This document shows positions 9,173-18,187 of a DNA stretch of 64,000 bases, one piece after another. The position numbers and the translations under genes were made by a program. The notes below the pieces were generated by a model, which saw only the letters and a program-made list of their open reading frames with translations, made no database searches and was not told the origin of the DNA. Every line of letters starts with the position of its first letter. The stretch's first letter is position 1. This DNA comes from Lachnospiraceae bacterium. Its GTDB lineage: Bacteria; Bacillota; Clostridia; Lachnospirales; Lachnospiraceae. Location of the stretch: assembly GCA_017427775.1 (NCBI GenBank), contig JAFRSD010000015.1, forward strand, positions 79,661 through 143,660. Reading direction: 5' to 3'.

Positions 9173-9966
9173 GGTATCTGCCTTTCCGATGTTCCGCGGA
9201 GCTCCGCAAGCTTTGCTTTCCTGTCGGATGCCTTCATCAATGTTTCGCCGACAAGCACCGCGTCAACGCCGCTTCTTCGGAGCGCTTCGACATCCTCCGC
9301 AGTCCTGACTCCGCTTTCGGAAACGAAAAGGACGTCCCGCGGTACCATTTCCCGCAGTTTCCTGCTGTTCGATGTATCTACCGTGAAATCCTTGAGGTTC
9401 CGGTTATTGACACCGATGATCCGGGCTCCCGCGCGAAGCGCCGTCTCAATTTCCGCCTCATCGTGCGCCTCCGTAAGGGCGTCGAGTCCGAGTGCATCAC
9501 AGACGGAAAGGTATTCGCGTATCCGGGCTTCATCGAGGATGGAAACGATGAGCAGCACTGCCGACGCGCCGAGGAGTTTCGCCTCATAGATCATATACGG
9601 ATCAACCGTGAAATCCTTCCGAAGACACGGAATCGAAACCTGCGCCGCAATCTTCCGAAGGTATTCATCGCTTCCGAGAAACCACTTCGGCTCGGTCAGA
9701 ACCGATATCGCGTCCGCACCCGCCGCCTCATAGTCCTTCGCAATGTGCAGATAGGGAAAATCCGCCGCGATCAGGCCTTTTGAAGGCGAAGCTTTTTTGC
9801 ATTCACAGATAAAGGAGATTCCTTCCCGCGACAATGCCGAAGCAAATCTTCCCGGATTCTTCGGAAGCTGCTCCGCCATGGAGCGGATTGCCGCAAAGGG
9901 AAAAACCTTTTTCGCTTCCTCCGTACGGAACCGTGCATGTTCCGCAAGCTGTTCCAAAATGTTCAC
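9169..9966 (-). CDS. trpC: Indole-3-glycerol phosphate synthase
   Basis: 265-residue TIM-barrel enzyme closing the indole ring of CdRP. The catalytic segment ECKKASPSKG is near residue 55 and the NNRNLKDF and SESGVRT motifs follow in order. The start is taken as GTG at 9966 because AAGAGGTG sits 6 bases upstream; another GTG three codons earlier (9975) overlaps that Shine-Dalgarno. Begins 18 bases after trpD and overlaps trpF by 4. Confidence 0.94.
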   Translation of the reverse strand: MNILEQLAEHARFRTEEAKKVFPFAAIRSMAEQLPKNPGRFASALSREGISFICECKKASPSKGLIAADFPYLHIAKDYEAAGADAISVLTEPKWFLGSDEYLRKIAAQVSIPCLRKDFTVDPYMIYEAKLLGASAVLLIVSILDEARIREYLSVCDALGLDALTEAHDEAEIETALRAGARIIGVNNRNLKDFTVDTSNSRKLREMVPRDVLFVSESGVRTAEDVEALRRSGVDAVLVGETLMKASDRKAKLAELRGTSERQIP

Positions 9967-9984
9967 GTGTTTCACCTCTTTGTG

Positions 9985-11007
9985 TTACTCGGGACGGTTG
10001 CTGACCTCGATGATCTTCTCGAGCGTCTGTGCTGCCTTACCGGAATCAATCAGCTCTGCCGCCAGTTTGATACCGTCCGCCATGCTCTCCGCTTTTCCTG
10101 CGATGTAAAGCGATGCGCCTGCGTTCATCAGAACCGCGTTACGCTTGTGACCGGTCTCACCCGCAAGAACGGCGCGTGTGATCTTCGCATTTTCCGCAGG
10201 CGTGCCGCCCTTCAGTTCGTCCTTCGTGCAGCGGGCAAATCCGAAGTCTTCCGGCTTCACCACTGTCGTGCGGAACCATCCGTCGCGGATCTCGCAGATC
10301 TTGGTCGGCGCGCTCATGCTGATTTCGTCGAGCTTGTCCATGCCGTACACGACCATGCCGCGCTTTACGCCGAGGTTTACAAGAACCTGCGCGAGCGGTT
10401 CTACAAGGTACTCGTCATATACGCCGAGGAGCTGCATCGTCGGGTGTCCCGGATTCGTAAGGGGTCCGAGAATGTTGAATACGGTACGGAAACCGAGCTC
10501 CTTACGGATCGGTCCGACATACTTCATCGAGGTGTGGTATTTCTGCGCGAAGAAGAAACACATGCCGGCTTCCTTCAAAAGCTCCACGCAGCGCTCGGGG
10601 CTCTGCTGAATGTTCACGCCGAGTGCCTCAAGGCAGTCCGCCGTTCCGCAAAGGGAGGATGCCGCGCGGTTGCCGTGCTTGGCTACCTTTACGCCGCCGG
10701 CTGCCGCAACGATGGCTGCCGTCGTGGAAATGTTAAAGCTCTGCGCGTTGTCTCCGCCGGTACCGACAATTTCGAATACATCCATACCGGTGTTAACCTG
10801 GATCGCATGGTCGCGCATGGCTGCCGCACAGCCCGCGATCTCATCGGTCGTCTCGGCTCTCGCACTTTTTGTGGAAAGGGATGCGAGAAATGCCGCGTTC
10901 TGCGTTGCCGTCGTTTCGCCGCTCATAATTTCGTTCATTACCGCATATGCCTCATCGTAGGTGAGGTCTTCCTTGCTGACAATTTTCACAATGGCTTCTT
11001 TGATCAT
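9985..11007 (-). CDS. trpD: Anthranilate phosphoribosyltransferase
   Basis: 340-residue type-3 phosphoribosyltransferase that joins anthranilate to PRPP. The PRPP loop [15 protein letters not shown], the KHGNRAASS segment binding anthranilate and the [10 protein letters not shown] motif are all intact. It is not fused to TrpG, unlike in enterobacteria. ATG at 11007 follows AAAGGAGA; it starts 13 bases after the trpG stop. Confidence 0.96.
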   Translation of the reverse strand: MIKEAIVKIVSKEDLTYDEAYAVMNEIMSGETTATQNAAFLASLSTKSARAETTDEIAGCAAAMRDHAIQVNTGMDVFEIVGTGGDNAQSFNISTTAAIVAAAGGVKVAKHGNRAASSLCGTADCLEALGVNIQQSPERCVELLKEAGMCFFFAQKYHTSMKYVGPIRKELGFRTVFNILGPLTNPGHPTMQLLGVYDEYLVEPLAQVLVNLGVKRGMVVYGMDKLDEISMSAPTKICEIRDGWFRTTVVKPEDFGFARCTKDELKGGTPAENAKITRAVLAGETGHKRNAVLMNAGASLYIAGKAESMADGIKLAAELIDSGKAAQTLEKIIEVSNRPE

Positions 11008-11020
11008 GGTCTTATCTCCT

Positions 11021-11584
11021 TTATTTTAAGAAATTTCTGAGTATTTGTTTTCCATGAGGCGTCAGGATCGATTCGGGATGGAACTGCACGCCGTAAATCG
11101 GATAGTCGCGGTGCTTTACTGCCATCACCTCGCCGTCTTCGGTCATCGCCGTGACGGTAAGTACTTCGGGAATCGTATCGGGATCCGCTGCCAGTGAATG
11201 ATATCTGGCGACCGGCGTCTTTTCGGGACATCCCGCGAACAGGGGACAGTCCGTATCGAGCTTCGCAATTGACTGCTTGCCGTGCATCAGCCGTTTCGCG
11301 TAGGTCACGGTCGCGCCAAATGCGGCGCAGATCGCCTGGTGTCCGAGGCACACGCCGAGGATCGGAATCTCCGGTCCGAGTTTACACGCGGCTTCGATAA
11401 TGACCCCGGCATCCTCCGGCCGTCCCGGCCCCGGTGAAAGGATGATGTGCGACGGATTTAATTCCCGGATTTCTTCGATCGTCATCTCATCGTTACGGAT
11501 GACGCGGATGTCCGGATTGATCTCTCCGACATACTGGTAAAGGTTGTAGGAGAAACTGTCGTAGTTATCGATCAGCAGTATCAT
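11021..11584 (-). CDS. trpG: Anthranilate synthase component II (glutamine amidotransferase)
   Basis: 187-residue class I glutamine amidotransferase that supplies ammonia to TrpE; it could also serve PabB. The nucleophile Cys is in GVCLGHQAI and the His/Glu pair in VQFHPES. The start ATG overlaps the trpE stop by 4 bases. Intact and of normal length. Confidence 0.96.
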   Translation of the reverse strand: MILLIDNYDSFSYNLYQYVGEINPDIRVIRNDEMTIEEIRELNPSHIILSPGPGRPEDAGVIIEAACKLGPEIPILGVCLGHQAICAAFGATVTYAKRLMHGKQSIAKLDTDCPLFAGCPEKTPVARYHSLAADPDTIPEVLTVTAMTEDGEVMAVKHRDYPIYGVQFHPESILTPHGKQILRNFLK

Positions 11585-13059
11585 TTGTCCAACTCCTCTC
11601 CGAGTTCCAGCGCTCTCAAGGAGGCCTTCGCCTTGTTCAGGCATTCCTCATATTCTTTCTCGGGTACGGAATCCGCTACGATGCCGGCACCGCTCCGGAC
11701 AAATACGCGTCCGTTCTTCTTATAGGCAAGCCTTATGGCGATGCAGGTATCCATGTTGCCGGTAAAATCGATGTATCCGATTGCGCCGCCGTAGATGCCG
11801 CGCTTGTTGTTCTCCAGTTCCGCGATCAGCTCGCAGGCGCGGATCTTCGGGGCTCCGGAAAGGGTTCCCGCAGGCAGTACCGAAGCAATCGCGTCAAGCG
11901 CGTCGCAACCGTCTTTGATCTCGCCGCGCACCGTTGAACCGATGTGCATTACATGGGAGAAGCGTTCCACCGAGCGGAGCTTTTCCACCTCAACCGTTCC
12001 GAACTTACTGATGCGTCCGAGATCGTTCCGTCCGAGGTCTACAAGCATGTTGTGTTCCGCAAGTTCCTTCTCGTCGGCAAGCAGTTCCTTCTCAAGCGCG
12101 ATATCCTCTTCCTCGGTCTTTCCTCTCGGTCTCGTTCCGGCGAGGGGAAATGTGTGCAGCACGCCGTCCTCAAGTTTGACAAGGGTCTCCGGCGAGGCGC
12201 CAGCCACTTCGACATCCGTTCCCGAGAAGTAGAACATGTACGGCGACGGATTGATGGTCCGGAGCATCCGGTACGTATTCAAAAGGCTTCCCTCAAACGG
12301 TGCCGAGAGGCGGTTCGAAAGGACGATCTGGAAGATGTCTCCCTCGTGGATGTGATGCTTGGCCTTCTCAACCATCTCGCAATACTGTTCTTTCGTAAAC
12401 AGCGGGGTGACCTCCCCGAGAAGCCTTCCCGCCGGTTCCTCCTTCTTCTCGCCGTGCCGCAGAAGCTGTTCCAGCTGCTTGATGTCCCATACGGCTTTCC
12501 GGTAATTGGTTTCGGGGTCGTCCGTCTGCATATTGGCGATCAGGATAATTTTCTGCCGTATATTGTCAAATGTGATGATCTTATCGAACAGCATCAGGTC
12601 GACGTCCCGGAACTGCTCCGTGTCGGTAACGTCCCTCCGGATGCTCGGCTCGCTGTATCCGAAATAATCGTAGGCGAAATACCCCATCAGTCCGCCGGTG
12701 AAAGGCGGAAGGTTCGTAAACCGGGGGCTTCTGTAATGCGAAAGCACTTCTCTTAAATAATCATTCGGATTGCCGGTAACGTATTTTACTTTGCCGGCTT
12801 CGAGAACACCGTTCACGGTTCCGCCCACACAGGTGATCGCCGAGATCGGGTCAAATCCGAGGAAGGTGTAGCGTCCCCATGTCTCGTCCGCCTGTGCCGA
12901 CTCCAGCATGAATGTATGCTTTGAAATGTTCTTCAAAATCCGGAGCGCCTCGATTGGCGTGATAAAATCGGACAGGATCTCGCCGCTTACCGGGATAACA
13001 TCATATTGGCCGGTGGCCGCAAGCTGCTTTACTTCTTCAAGATCGGGAAAGATTCTCAT
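11581..13059 (-). CDS. trpE: Anthranilate synthase component I
   Basis: 492-residue chorismate-using enzyme making anthranilate. The tryptophan feedback site MLESAQ is near the N-terminus; the LAGTRPRG, RNDLGRISKFG and AGTLSGAPK motifs of the chorismate domain are intact. The ATG at 13059 (MRIFPDLEEV) is chosen over an upstream in-frame ATG at 13071 because GGAGG lies 5-6 bases before it. First gene of the trp operon; its leader is ~490 bases with a T-box and a further palindromic segment. Confidence 0.96.
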   Translation of the reverse strand: MRIFPDLEEVKQLAATGQYDVIPVSGEILSDFITPIEALRILKNISKHTFMLESAQADETWGRYTFLGFDPISAITCVGGTVNGVLEAGKVKYVTGNPNDYLREVLSHYRSPRFTNLPPFTGGLMGYFAYDYFGYSEPSIRRDVTDTEQFRDVDLMLFDKIITFDNIRQKIILIANMQTDDPETNYRKAVWDIKQLEQLLRHGEKKEEPAGRLLGEVTPLFTKEQYCEMVEKAKHHIHEGDIFQIVLSNRLSAPFEGSLLNTYRMLRTINPSPYMFYFSGTDVEVAGASPETLVKLEDGVLHTFPLAGTRPRGKTEEEDIALEKELLADEKELAEHNMLVDLGRNDLGRISKFGTVEVEKLRSVERFSHVMHIGSTVRGEIKDGCDALDAIASVLPAGTLSGAPKIRACELIAELENNKRGIYGGAIGYIDFTGNMDTCIAIRLAYKKNGRVFVRSGAGIVADSVPEKEYEECLNKAKASLRALELGEELDK

Positions 13060-13096
13060 AAATACCTCCATAGTTTCCGGTCGTCTGCGCACACTC

Positions 13097-13246
13097 GCGA
13101 ACTTCGTTCGCTCGTTATACGTATGCTCGGTTTTTCTACGCTGGCTTCGTCAGCTGATTGCAATCCGATATGCGTTTGCTCCTTCGAAAACAAGTTTTCA
13201 CGGAGCATCCGCACACCGAATTGCAACTGCTTCGCAGGAAAAACTC
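13097..13246. repeat. Long imperfect palindrome plus small hairpin between the T-box terminator and trpE
   Basis: Centred on GAAAACAAGTTTTC (13186-13199). The flanking 25-base arms at ~13157-13182 and ~13202-13227 pair with only a few mismatches (shared cores GATTGCAA, GGAGCA), and the outer GGTTTTTC/GAAAAACTC match extends it to 13128-13246. A second perfect hairpin GCGAAC-TTC-GTTCGC occupies 13097-13111. No coding frame. It looks like a dispersed REP/MITE-type element or a second RNA regulatory structure in the trp leader; which is unresolved. Confidence 0.6.
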
Positions 13247-13261
13247 TCGCTTAAAACGCAA

Positions 13262-13545
13262 ACGTCCTTGACAGAATTGCTTCTGTCAAGGACGAATATA
13301 CTCATTCGCGGTGCCACCTTGATTCACGGGAGTTCCCGTGCTCTCTGCAGGATACCATCATATCCCCGGCAAGTTACGCCTGCCTGCGCGTCGCAGAATA
13401 CTCCGGGACTGACCCGTTTGACTGCGCCCTCAGCGGTCCATTTGACAATGTGTTTCTTGCCTGATTCTCATCCTCGCAGGCTCTCTGTAAAGGCATCGTT
13501 GCCGTTATCTCCGCATCAACGGTTTTCGCTATATGCAATTTTCAA
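13262..13545 (-). ncRNA. T-box leader (tryptophan-specific) of the trp operon
   Basis: On the minus strand the invariant T-box sequence AAGGTGGCACCGCG occurs at 13320-13307. It is followed by the terminator stem GTCCTTGACAGA-loop-TCTGTCAAGGAC (13293-13264) and a GTTTGCGTTTT tail. Upstream, the segment TGGACCGCTGAGGG (from 13440 downward) fits a specifier loop: the codon TGG (13440-13438) followed by ACC. T-boxes bind uncharged tRNA and read through the terminator when the cognate amino acid is scarce. A Trp specifier agrees with the downstream trpEGDCFBA genes. Stem I boundaries are approximate. Confidence 0.92.
13264..13293 (-). terminator. T-box-controlled terminator hairpin
   Basis: Perfect 12-bp stem GTCCTTGACAGA / TCTGTCAAGGAC with a 6-base loop, followed by GTTTGCGTTTT on the minus strand. 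Mutually exclusive with the antiterminator formed by the T-box sequence. Confidence 0.9.
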
Positions 13546-13550
13546 TCGTG

Positions 13551-13579
13551 ATTATAGCAACCCTGCATCCGTTCGTCAA
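13551..13579 (-). promoter_or_regulatory. Strong sigma-A promoter of the trp operon
   Basis: TTGACG (13579-13574), 17-base spacer, TATAAT (13556-13551) on the minus strand, just before the T-box leader and just downstream of the acetolactate synthase stop. Confidence 0.88.
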
Positions 13580-13632
13580 CGGAAAATAATTACGCATTCC
13601 GCCGCGAAACTTCATACAAATACCCGGCCATT

Positions 13633-15315
13633 TTACGACTCCGTATTCCCGACGATCGCCCCCGAAGTCCAAAGACTGTCCTCGGTACGTAGCTCACACA
13701 CGATCACCGCGGGGCCCTTTCTGGTAAATACATCACGGAACACTTCCTCGGCTTCCGCCTTGGTCCGTACCCGGTAACCCGGGATGCCGACCGCCTCCGC
13801 GATACGCACATAATCGGGTCCGCCCGGAAGCTCGGTCTCGTAGAACCGGTCATCACAGAACATATGCTGCCATTGGTGCACCAGTCCGAGCGCGTGATTG
13901 TCAAAAACAATATCGATAACCGGAAGTCCGTAGCGGGCTACCGTCGTCAGTTCATTCATATTCATACGGAAACATCCGTCGCCGGTGATATTGATCACCT
14001 TTTCCCCGGGGCAGGCAAATGCCGCGCCGATCGCCGCAGGCAGTCCGTAGCCCATCGTACCGAGCCCGCCGGAGGTTAAAAACCGATGCGGCTTCGTCAC
14101 GCAATAATTTCGTGCCATCCACATTTGATGCTGTCCTACATCTGTAGAAAGAATCGCATTTCCGGCTGTGATCCGGTCAATCAGCATCGCAAGATACGTT
14201 CCGCTCAGTTCGTTTCCGGAACCGGGTTCGAAAAGCCGGAGTCCTTCCGCGCGGTCCTGTTCCCGGAGTTCGCACATCCGCTTCATCCACTCTCCGTGGT
14301 CCTTCTTTGAAACATAGGACTGATACCCCGCGAGACTCTCTTTCACATCGCCGAGGATCCATGCGTCCACATGCACATTCTTATTCACTTCGGCCGCATC
14401 GAGATCGATCTGACAGATTTTCGCGTTCGGAAGCCATTCCATATTGCCGCCGGTCACTCTCTCGCTGAAACGTACGCCGAGTGCCAGAACGCAGTCGCTC
14501 TCGCGAAGCGCCGTATTGGCCGCCTTTGTGCCGTGCTGTCCGACCATGCCGAGATATCGGCAGCCGCTGCCCGGGTATGCGCTCTTACCCATCAGTGTTT
14601 CGCATACGGGCGCATCAAGAAAATCCGCAAGCGCAGCGATTTCCTCTTCCGCACCTGCCGCCACTGCTCCGCCGCCGGTCAGGATTACCGGGCGCTCTGC
14701 CGAGGCAACGATCTCCCACAGCTTTTTCGCGTCGCCGCTCTCCTGCTGCGCGGACTTCTTCTTATCGGCATGTCCGTACGCGCGCCTGCAGGCAGCCGTA
14801 TATTCCTCCTCGCTGAGTTCCGCCTGCGTGACATCTTTCGCGATGTCGACAAGAACCGGTCCCTTCCGTCCGCTTCCCGCGATCCGGAACGCTCTCGTCA
14901 GCGTGCCGGGCAGTTCGTGAACGTCTTTTACGAGGAAATTATGCTTTGTGATCGGAAGCGTGATACCGAAAATATCCACCTCCTGGAAACTGTCCTTTCC
15001 GATGGAATCCACGGCTACATTACAGGTAATGGCAACCACGGGGACACTGTCCATCATCGCGGTGGCGATACCGGTAACCAGATTGGTCGCTCCGGGTCCG
15101 CTCGTCGCCATGCAGACACCGATTCTTCCGCTTGCTCTGGCGTAACCGTCGGCCGCATGGGCGGCACCCTGTTCGTGCGCCGTCAGGACATGACGAATCC
15201 CGCGGTCACGGCACAATGCGTCATACAGCGCAAGATTGGTCGCTCCGGGATACCCGAATACCGTATCTACGCCCTGCTCATGAAGACATCGGATTACATT
15301 TTCCGCTCCGGTCAT
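13633..15315 (-). CDS. ilvB: Acetolactate synthase large subunit (ThDP enzyme)
   Basis: 560-residue thiamine-diphosphate enzyme that condenses two pyruvates to acetolactate, or pyruvate with 2-ketobutyrate, for branched-chain amino acids. The catalytic Glu is in AHEQGAAHAADGYARASG; the ThDP/Mg motif GDGCFRMN...N is near residue 430. The N-terminal FGYPGATNLALYD differs from the common YPGGAVLPIYD, and no small regulatory subunit (ilvN) is adjacent, so a catabolic-type or unusual ALS is possible. Begins 48 bases after the capA-like stop with AAAGGA upstream. It lies on the same strand as the trp operon but the trp promoter separates them. Confidence 0.88.
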   Translation of the reverse strand: MTGAENVIRCLHEQGVDTVFGYPGATNLALYDALCRDRGIRHVLTAHEQGAAHAADGYARASGRIGVCMATSGPGATNLVTGIATAMMDSVPVVAITCNVAVDSIGKDSFQEVDIFGITLPITKHNFLVKDVHELPGTLTRAFRIAGSGRKGPVLVDIAKDVTQAELSEEEYTAACRRAYGHADKKKSAQQESGDAKKLWEIVASAERPVILTGGGAVAAGAEEEIAALADFLDAPVCETLMGKSAYPGSGCRYLGMVGQHGTKAANTALRESDCVLALGVRFSERVTGGNMEWLPNAKICQIDLDAAEVNKNVHVDAWILGDVKESLAGYQSYVSKKDHGEWMKRMCELREQDRAEGLRLFEPGSGNELSGTYLAMLIDRITAGNAILSTDVGQHQMWMARNYCVTKPHRFLTSGGLGTMGYGLPAAIGAAFACPGEKVINITGDGCFRMNMNELTTVARYGLPVIDIVFDNHALGLVHQWQHMFCDDRFYETELPGGPDYVRIAEAVGIPGYRVRTKAEAEEVFRDVFTRKGPAVIVCELRTEDSLWTSGAIVGNTES

Positions 15316-15363
15316 GGAATTCCTTTCTCCGGACCATTGTCCGGTTCCTGTATCGTCAGCCGT

Positions 15364-16779
15364 TTACCGGCTCTGCATTTCATCGACCTTCGACCAGTCG
15401 ACAACCTTGATGTTGTCACCCCACAGCTGTACGGCAAGCTTCTCCATACGCGATCTTGAGAAGCCCTTTCCGTCTCCGAACTTCAGACAGCCGTGCTCGC
15501 TTGCAAGCGCATCCGAATAATCCTGCAGCGCATATACCGTAAAATGACACCGCGAACGGAACCGAGTTCCGTCGTAGTTATAATGGTTTACAAGCGGAAT
15601 GATTGTACTTTCCTTGATATACTTGGTGTCACCGTCTTTATAGAACTCGACATACGCCATTCCTTCAAGCTCGCAGTCCGCGCTCTTAAAGATCGAAAGG
15701 AAGTTGCCGAGCGAATAATATACGGGCATCTTTCCGCCGTCCGGACGGGTCACGATCTCCATCGGCTCGCATATATGCGGATGTGCACCGATCACGACAT
15801 CGACACCGTATTCTGCGAATTTCTTCGTCCACTCTTTCTGGTAAGAGGAAACGGAAAGCGAGTACTCCGTTCCCCAGTGGGGAAATACGACTACGAAATC
15901 GGCCATCTCCTTTGCCCTCTGCACATCGCTCTTCACGCGGTTAGCTTCGAGGACGTCGATGGAATAAGGCGCTTCCTTAAGTGCCGTCGAAAGGTTCACA
16001 CCGTAGGTATAATTCAAAAGCGCGATACGGATTCCGTATTTCTCCACGACGGTGATCTTCTCCTGGGACTCCGCGCTGTCATGCATGCCGAGGACGGTCA
16101 TTTCCGGATATTTCTTCCAGAAATCCATAGTCGCCTGAATGGCCTTATAACCGTAATCGGAAGAGTGATTGGTCGCGGAAGTAACTACGTTAAATCCGGC
16201 CTTCATGAACTCTTCGGCCGCTTCGTAAGGCGTATTAAACGTTGCGTAACCGTGGTAGGAACCCCAGCGGTTCTTCTGTTTGATATAGTCTATCTCGGTC
16301 CCGGAAGCGGAATAGCCGCCGTCTCCGCCGAGCGGAGTCTCCTGATTGATCACGGCGTAATCCGCCATTCTCACGTAAGGCTCAATGTTTTCATAATAGC
16401 CGGCAAAGCTGAATTTGCCGTCGCCGAGATATCCGTCTTCGAGAATATCCCAGTCAAAAAGGTTATCCCCTACCGCCACCAGCGAAACAACCTTCGGCAA
16501 CGGAGTCGGCGTCGGTGTGGGGGAAGGCGTATTGGTCGGTGTCAGCGTGGGAACCGGCGTGTCCGTCAGTCTGACGATCTGTGTCGGCGCTCCCGGGGTA
16601 CCGCTGATCTCTCCTTCGGAAGGCTTGCTGCGGCCCTTCCACCAGCTGCCGATAATCCATACAAAGCATCCCAGAAGGAGAACGGCGGTTACGCCGATCA
16701 GCACTTTTCTGCGCTGACGATTCCTTCTCTTCTTCTCCTGATAGGCTTTTCGAAGTCTCTCATATTCTTGACGATTCAA
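15364..16779 (-). CDS. CapA-family (poly-gamma-glutamate synthesis type) membrane-anchored metallophosphatase-like protein
   Basis: 471 residues. A basic N-terminus (MNRQEYERLRKAYQEKKRRN) precedes one transmembrane helix at ~25-45, then a Pro/Thr-rich linker of TPTPTPTP type, then a CapA/PGA_cap domain with VGDNLFDW, NQETPLGG, TNHSSDYGY, HWGTEY and GAHPHICEP motifs that coordinate metals in this calcineurin-like fold. The domain would face outside. CapA homologues take part in polyglutamate capsule export or cell-wall modification; no capB or capC is nearby, so the substrate is unknown. Start is TTG at 16779 with GGAGG six bases upstream. Divergent from pilT. Confidence 0.88.
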   Translation of the reverse strand: MNRQEYERLRKAYQEKKRRNRQRRKVLIGVTAVLLLGCFVWIIGSWWKGRSKPSEGEISGTPGAPTQIVRLTDTPVPTLTPTNTPSPTPTPTPLPKVVSLVAVGDNLFDWDILEDGYLGDGKFSFAGYYENIEPYVRMADYAVINQETPLGGDGGYSASGTEIDYIKQKNRWGSYHGYATFNTPYEAAEEFMKAGFNVVTSATNHSSDYGYKAIQATMDFWKKYPEMTVLGMHDSAESQEKITVVEKYGIRIALLNYTYGVNLSTALKEAPYSIDVLEANRVKSDVQRAKEMADFVVVFPHWGTEYSLSVSSYQKEWTKKFAEYGVDVVIGAHPHICEPMEIVTRPDGGKMPVYYSLGNFLSIFKSADCELEGMAYVEFYKDGDTKYIKESTIIPLVNHYNYDGTRFRSRCHFTVYALQDYSDALASEHGCLKFGDGKGFSRSRMEKLAVQLWGDNIKVVDWSKVDEMQSR

Positions 16780-17018
16780 AACTTACCTCCTTCGGAATTC
16801 GCATTCCGGAGTTCTCTTCATATTCATTGCTATTTTACTACTTTACTAAACTTCCGTGCAAACTTCAAGTCCCTGTTGTCATCCATAACTATGGGCCAAA
16901 TAGAAAAAAGTGCAAAAAACTTCAAAAAAAGTTGAAAAACCATATACCATTTTCCGAAATTATATGCTACAATAGTTTAGTCAGTAAAAAACCACTACTA
17001 TTTCAGGAGGGGATAGCA

Positions 17019-18074
17019 ATGACTTTCGCAGAACTGTTGGAAATGGCTACCGACATTAACTGTTCGGATATCCACATCACTGTCGGAACTTCGCTCGCTT
17101 TGAGAAGATTCGGTGAACTCCGTATTTTGGAACCCGCACCCAGTGCCGAGGAGTCCAAGCAAATGATTTATTCAATCCTCAGCGAGGACCAGCGCAGATT
17201 TGTCGATGCAGGCAATGACCTTGATGTCGGTGTTATGCTTCCGGACGGCCGCCGTATCCGTGCCAACGTTTATCATCAGCGTAACAACCTTGCATGCAGC
17301 ATCCGTATTTTGGAGCAGAATATTCCTTCCTTTGCGGAACTCGGTCTTCCCAATGCGATCAAGGATATGGCAGAGACGCCCCGCGGACTCGTACTTGTAA
17401 CCGGTCCTACCGGTAGCGGTAAGTCCACGACGCTTGCTTCGATGGTTGCTTACATCAACAAGACCCGCGCCCGTCACATCATCACGATTGAGGACCCGAT
17501 CGAGTATGTATATCCTTACAACAAGGCTATGATCCATCAGCGTGAGGTTGGCCGTGATGTAGATAACTTCTCATCCGCTCTCCGTTCCGCACTTCGTGAG
17601 GACCCCGATATCATCCTTGTAGGTGAGATGCGTGACTTCGAAACGATTCAGGCCGCTATCAGCGCAGCTGAGACCGGACACCTCGTTCTTTCCACCCTGC
17701 ACACGACTTCCGCTGCACAGACGATCGAGCGTATCATCGACGCGTGTCCGCTTGAAGGCCGTGACCAGATCCGTAACCAGTTCTCGAACGTAATCCGCGG
17801 TGTATTCACACAGCAGCTGCTTCAGAGAAGCGACGGACAGGGCCGTGTACTTGCATCCGAGGTTATGATCGGAACGCCTGCCATCACGAACCTGATTCGT
17901 GAGAACAAGACCCTGCAGATTCCTGCAATGATGCAGGCAGGCCGCAGCGCCGGAATGCGTACCATGAACGACGACCTTGCAAACCTGATCCGTCAGGACC
18001 TCATCACCAAGGAAGAGGGCTACAAGGTATCTCCGGATGCTTCCGCACTCAGAAAGATCCTTGCAGGTACCTGA
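17019..18074 (+). CDS. pilT: PilT-type twitching/retraction ATPase
   Basis: 351-residue hexameric secretion ATPase that depolymerises type IV pili. Walker A GPTGSGKST, an Asp box with TIEDPIEYVY, Walker B ILVGEMRDFET and the His box GHLVLSTLHTTSAAQTIERI are intact; the C-terminal AGRSAGMRTMNDDL segment resembles the PilT retraction motif. Start ATG at 17019 follows AGGAGG; 5' in-frame sequence is AT-rich and non-coding. No pilin, PilB or PilC gene is in the window, so the pilus it serves must be encoded elsewhere. Monocistronic, flanked by a terminator. Confidence 0.95.
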   Translation: MTFAELLEMATDINCSDIHITVGTSLALRRFGELRILEPAPSAEESKQMIYSILSEDQRRFVDAGNDLDVGVMLPDGRRIRANVYHQRNNLACSIRILEQNIPSFAELGLPNAIKDMAETPRGLVLVTGPTGSGKSTTLASMVAYINKTRARHIITIEDPIEYVYPYNKAMIHQREVGRDVDNFSSALRSALREDPDIILVGEMRDFETIQAAISAAETGHLVLSTLHTTSAAQTIERIIDACPLEGRDQIRNQFSNVIRGVFTQQLLQRSDGQGRVLASEVMIGTPAITNLIRENKTLQIPAMMQAGRSAGMRTMNDDLANLIRQDLITKEEGYKVSPDASALRKILAGT

Positions 18075-18101
18075 TCGGTATAAACAACTTAGAGCAAACG
18101 A

Positions 18102-18132
18102 AATCCCCGGAGAACGCTCCGGGGATTTTTTT
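18102..18132 (+). terminator. Terminator after pilT
   Basis: AATCCCCGGAG-AACG-CTCCGGGGATT followed by T5-7. The symmetric tail (TTTCG on the other strand) could also serve the convergent 5'-nucleotidase gene. Confidence 0.9.
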
Positions 18133-18187
18133 CGGTTTTATGGATGCGGCAAATGTGCCGCGCACGGCACTCCCCGAAACAGTTCTC

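Noticed and set aside
13262..13545. trp leader as classical attenuator with a leader peptide
   Set aside because: No Trp-codon-rich short reading frame, while the T-box sequence and TGG specifier are clear.
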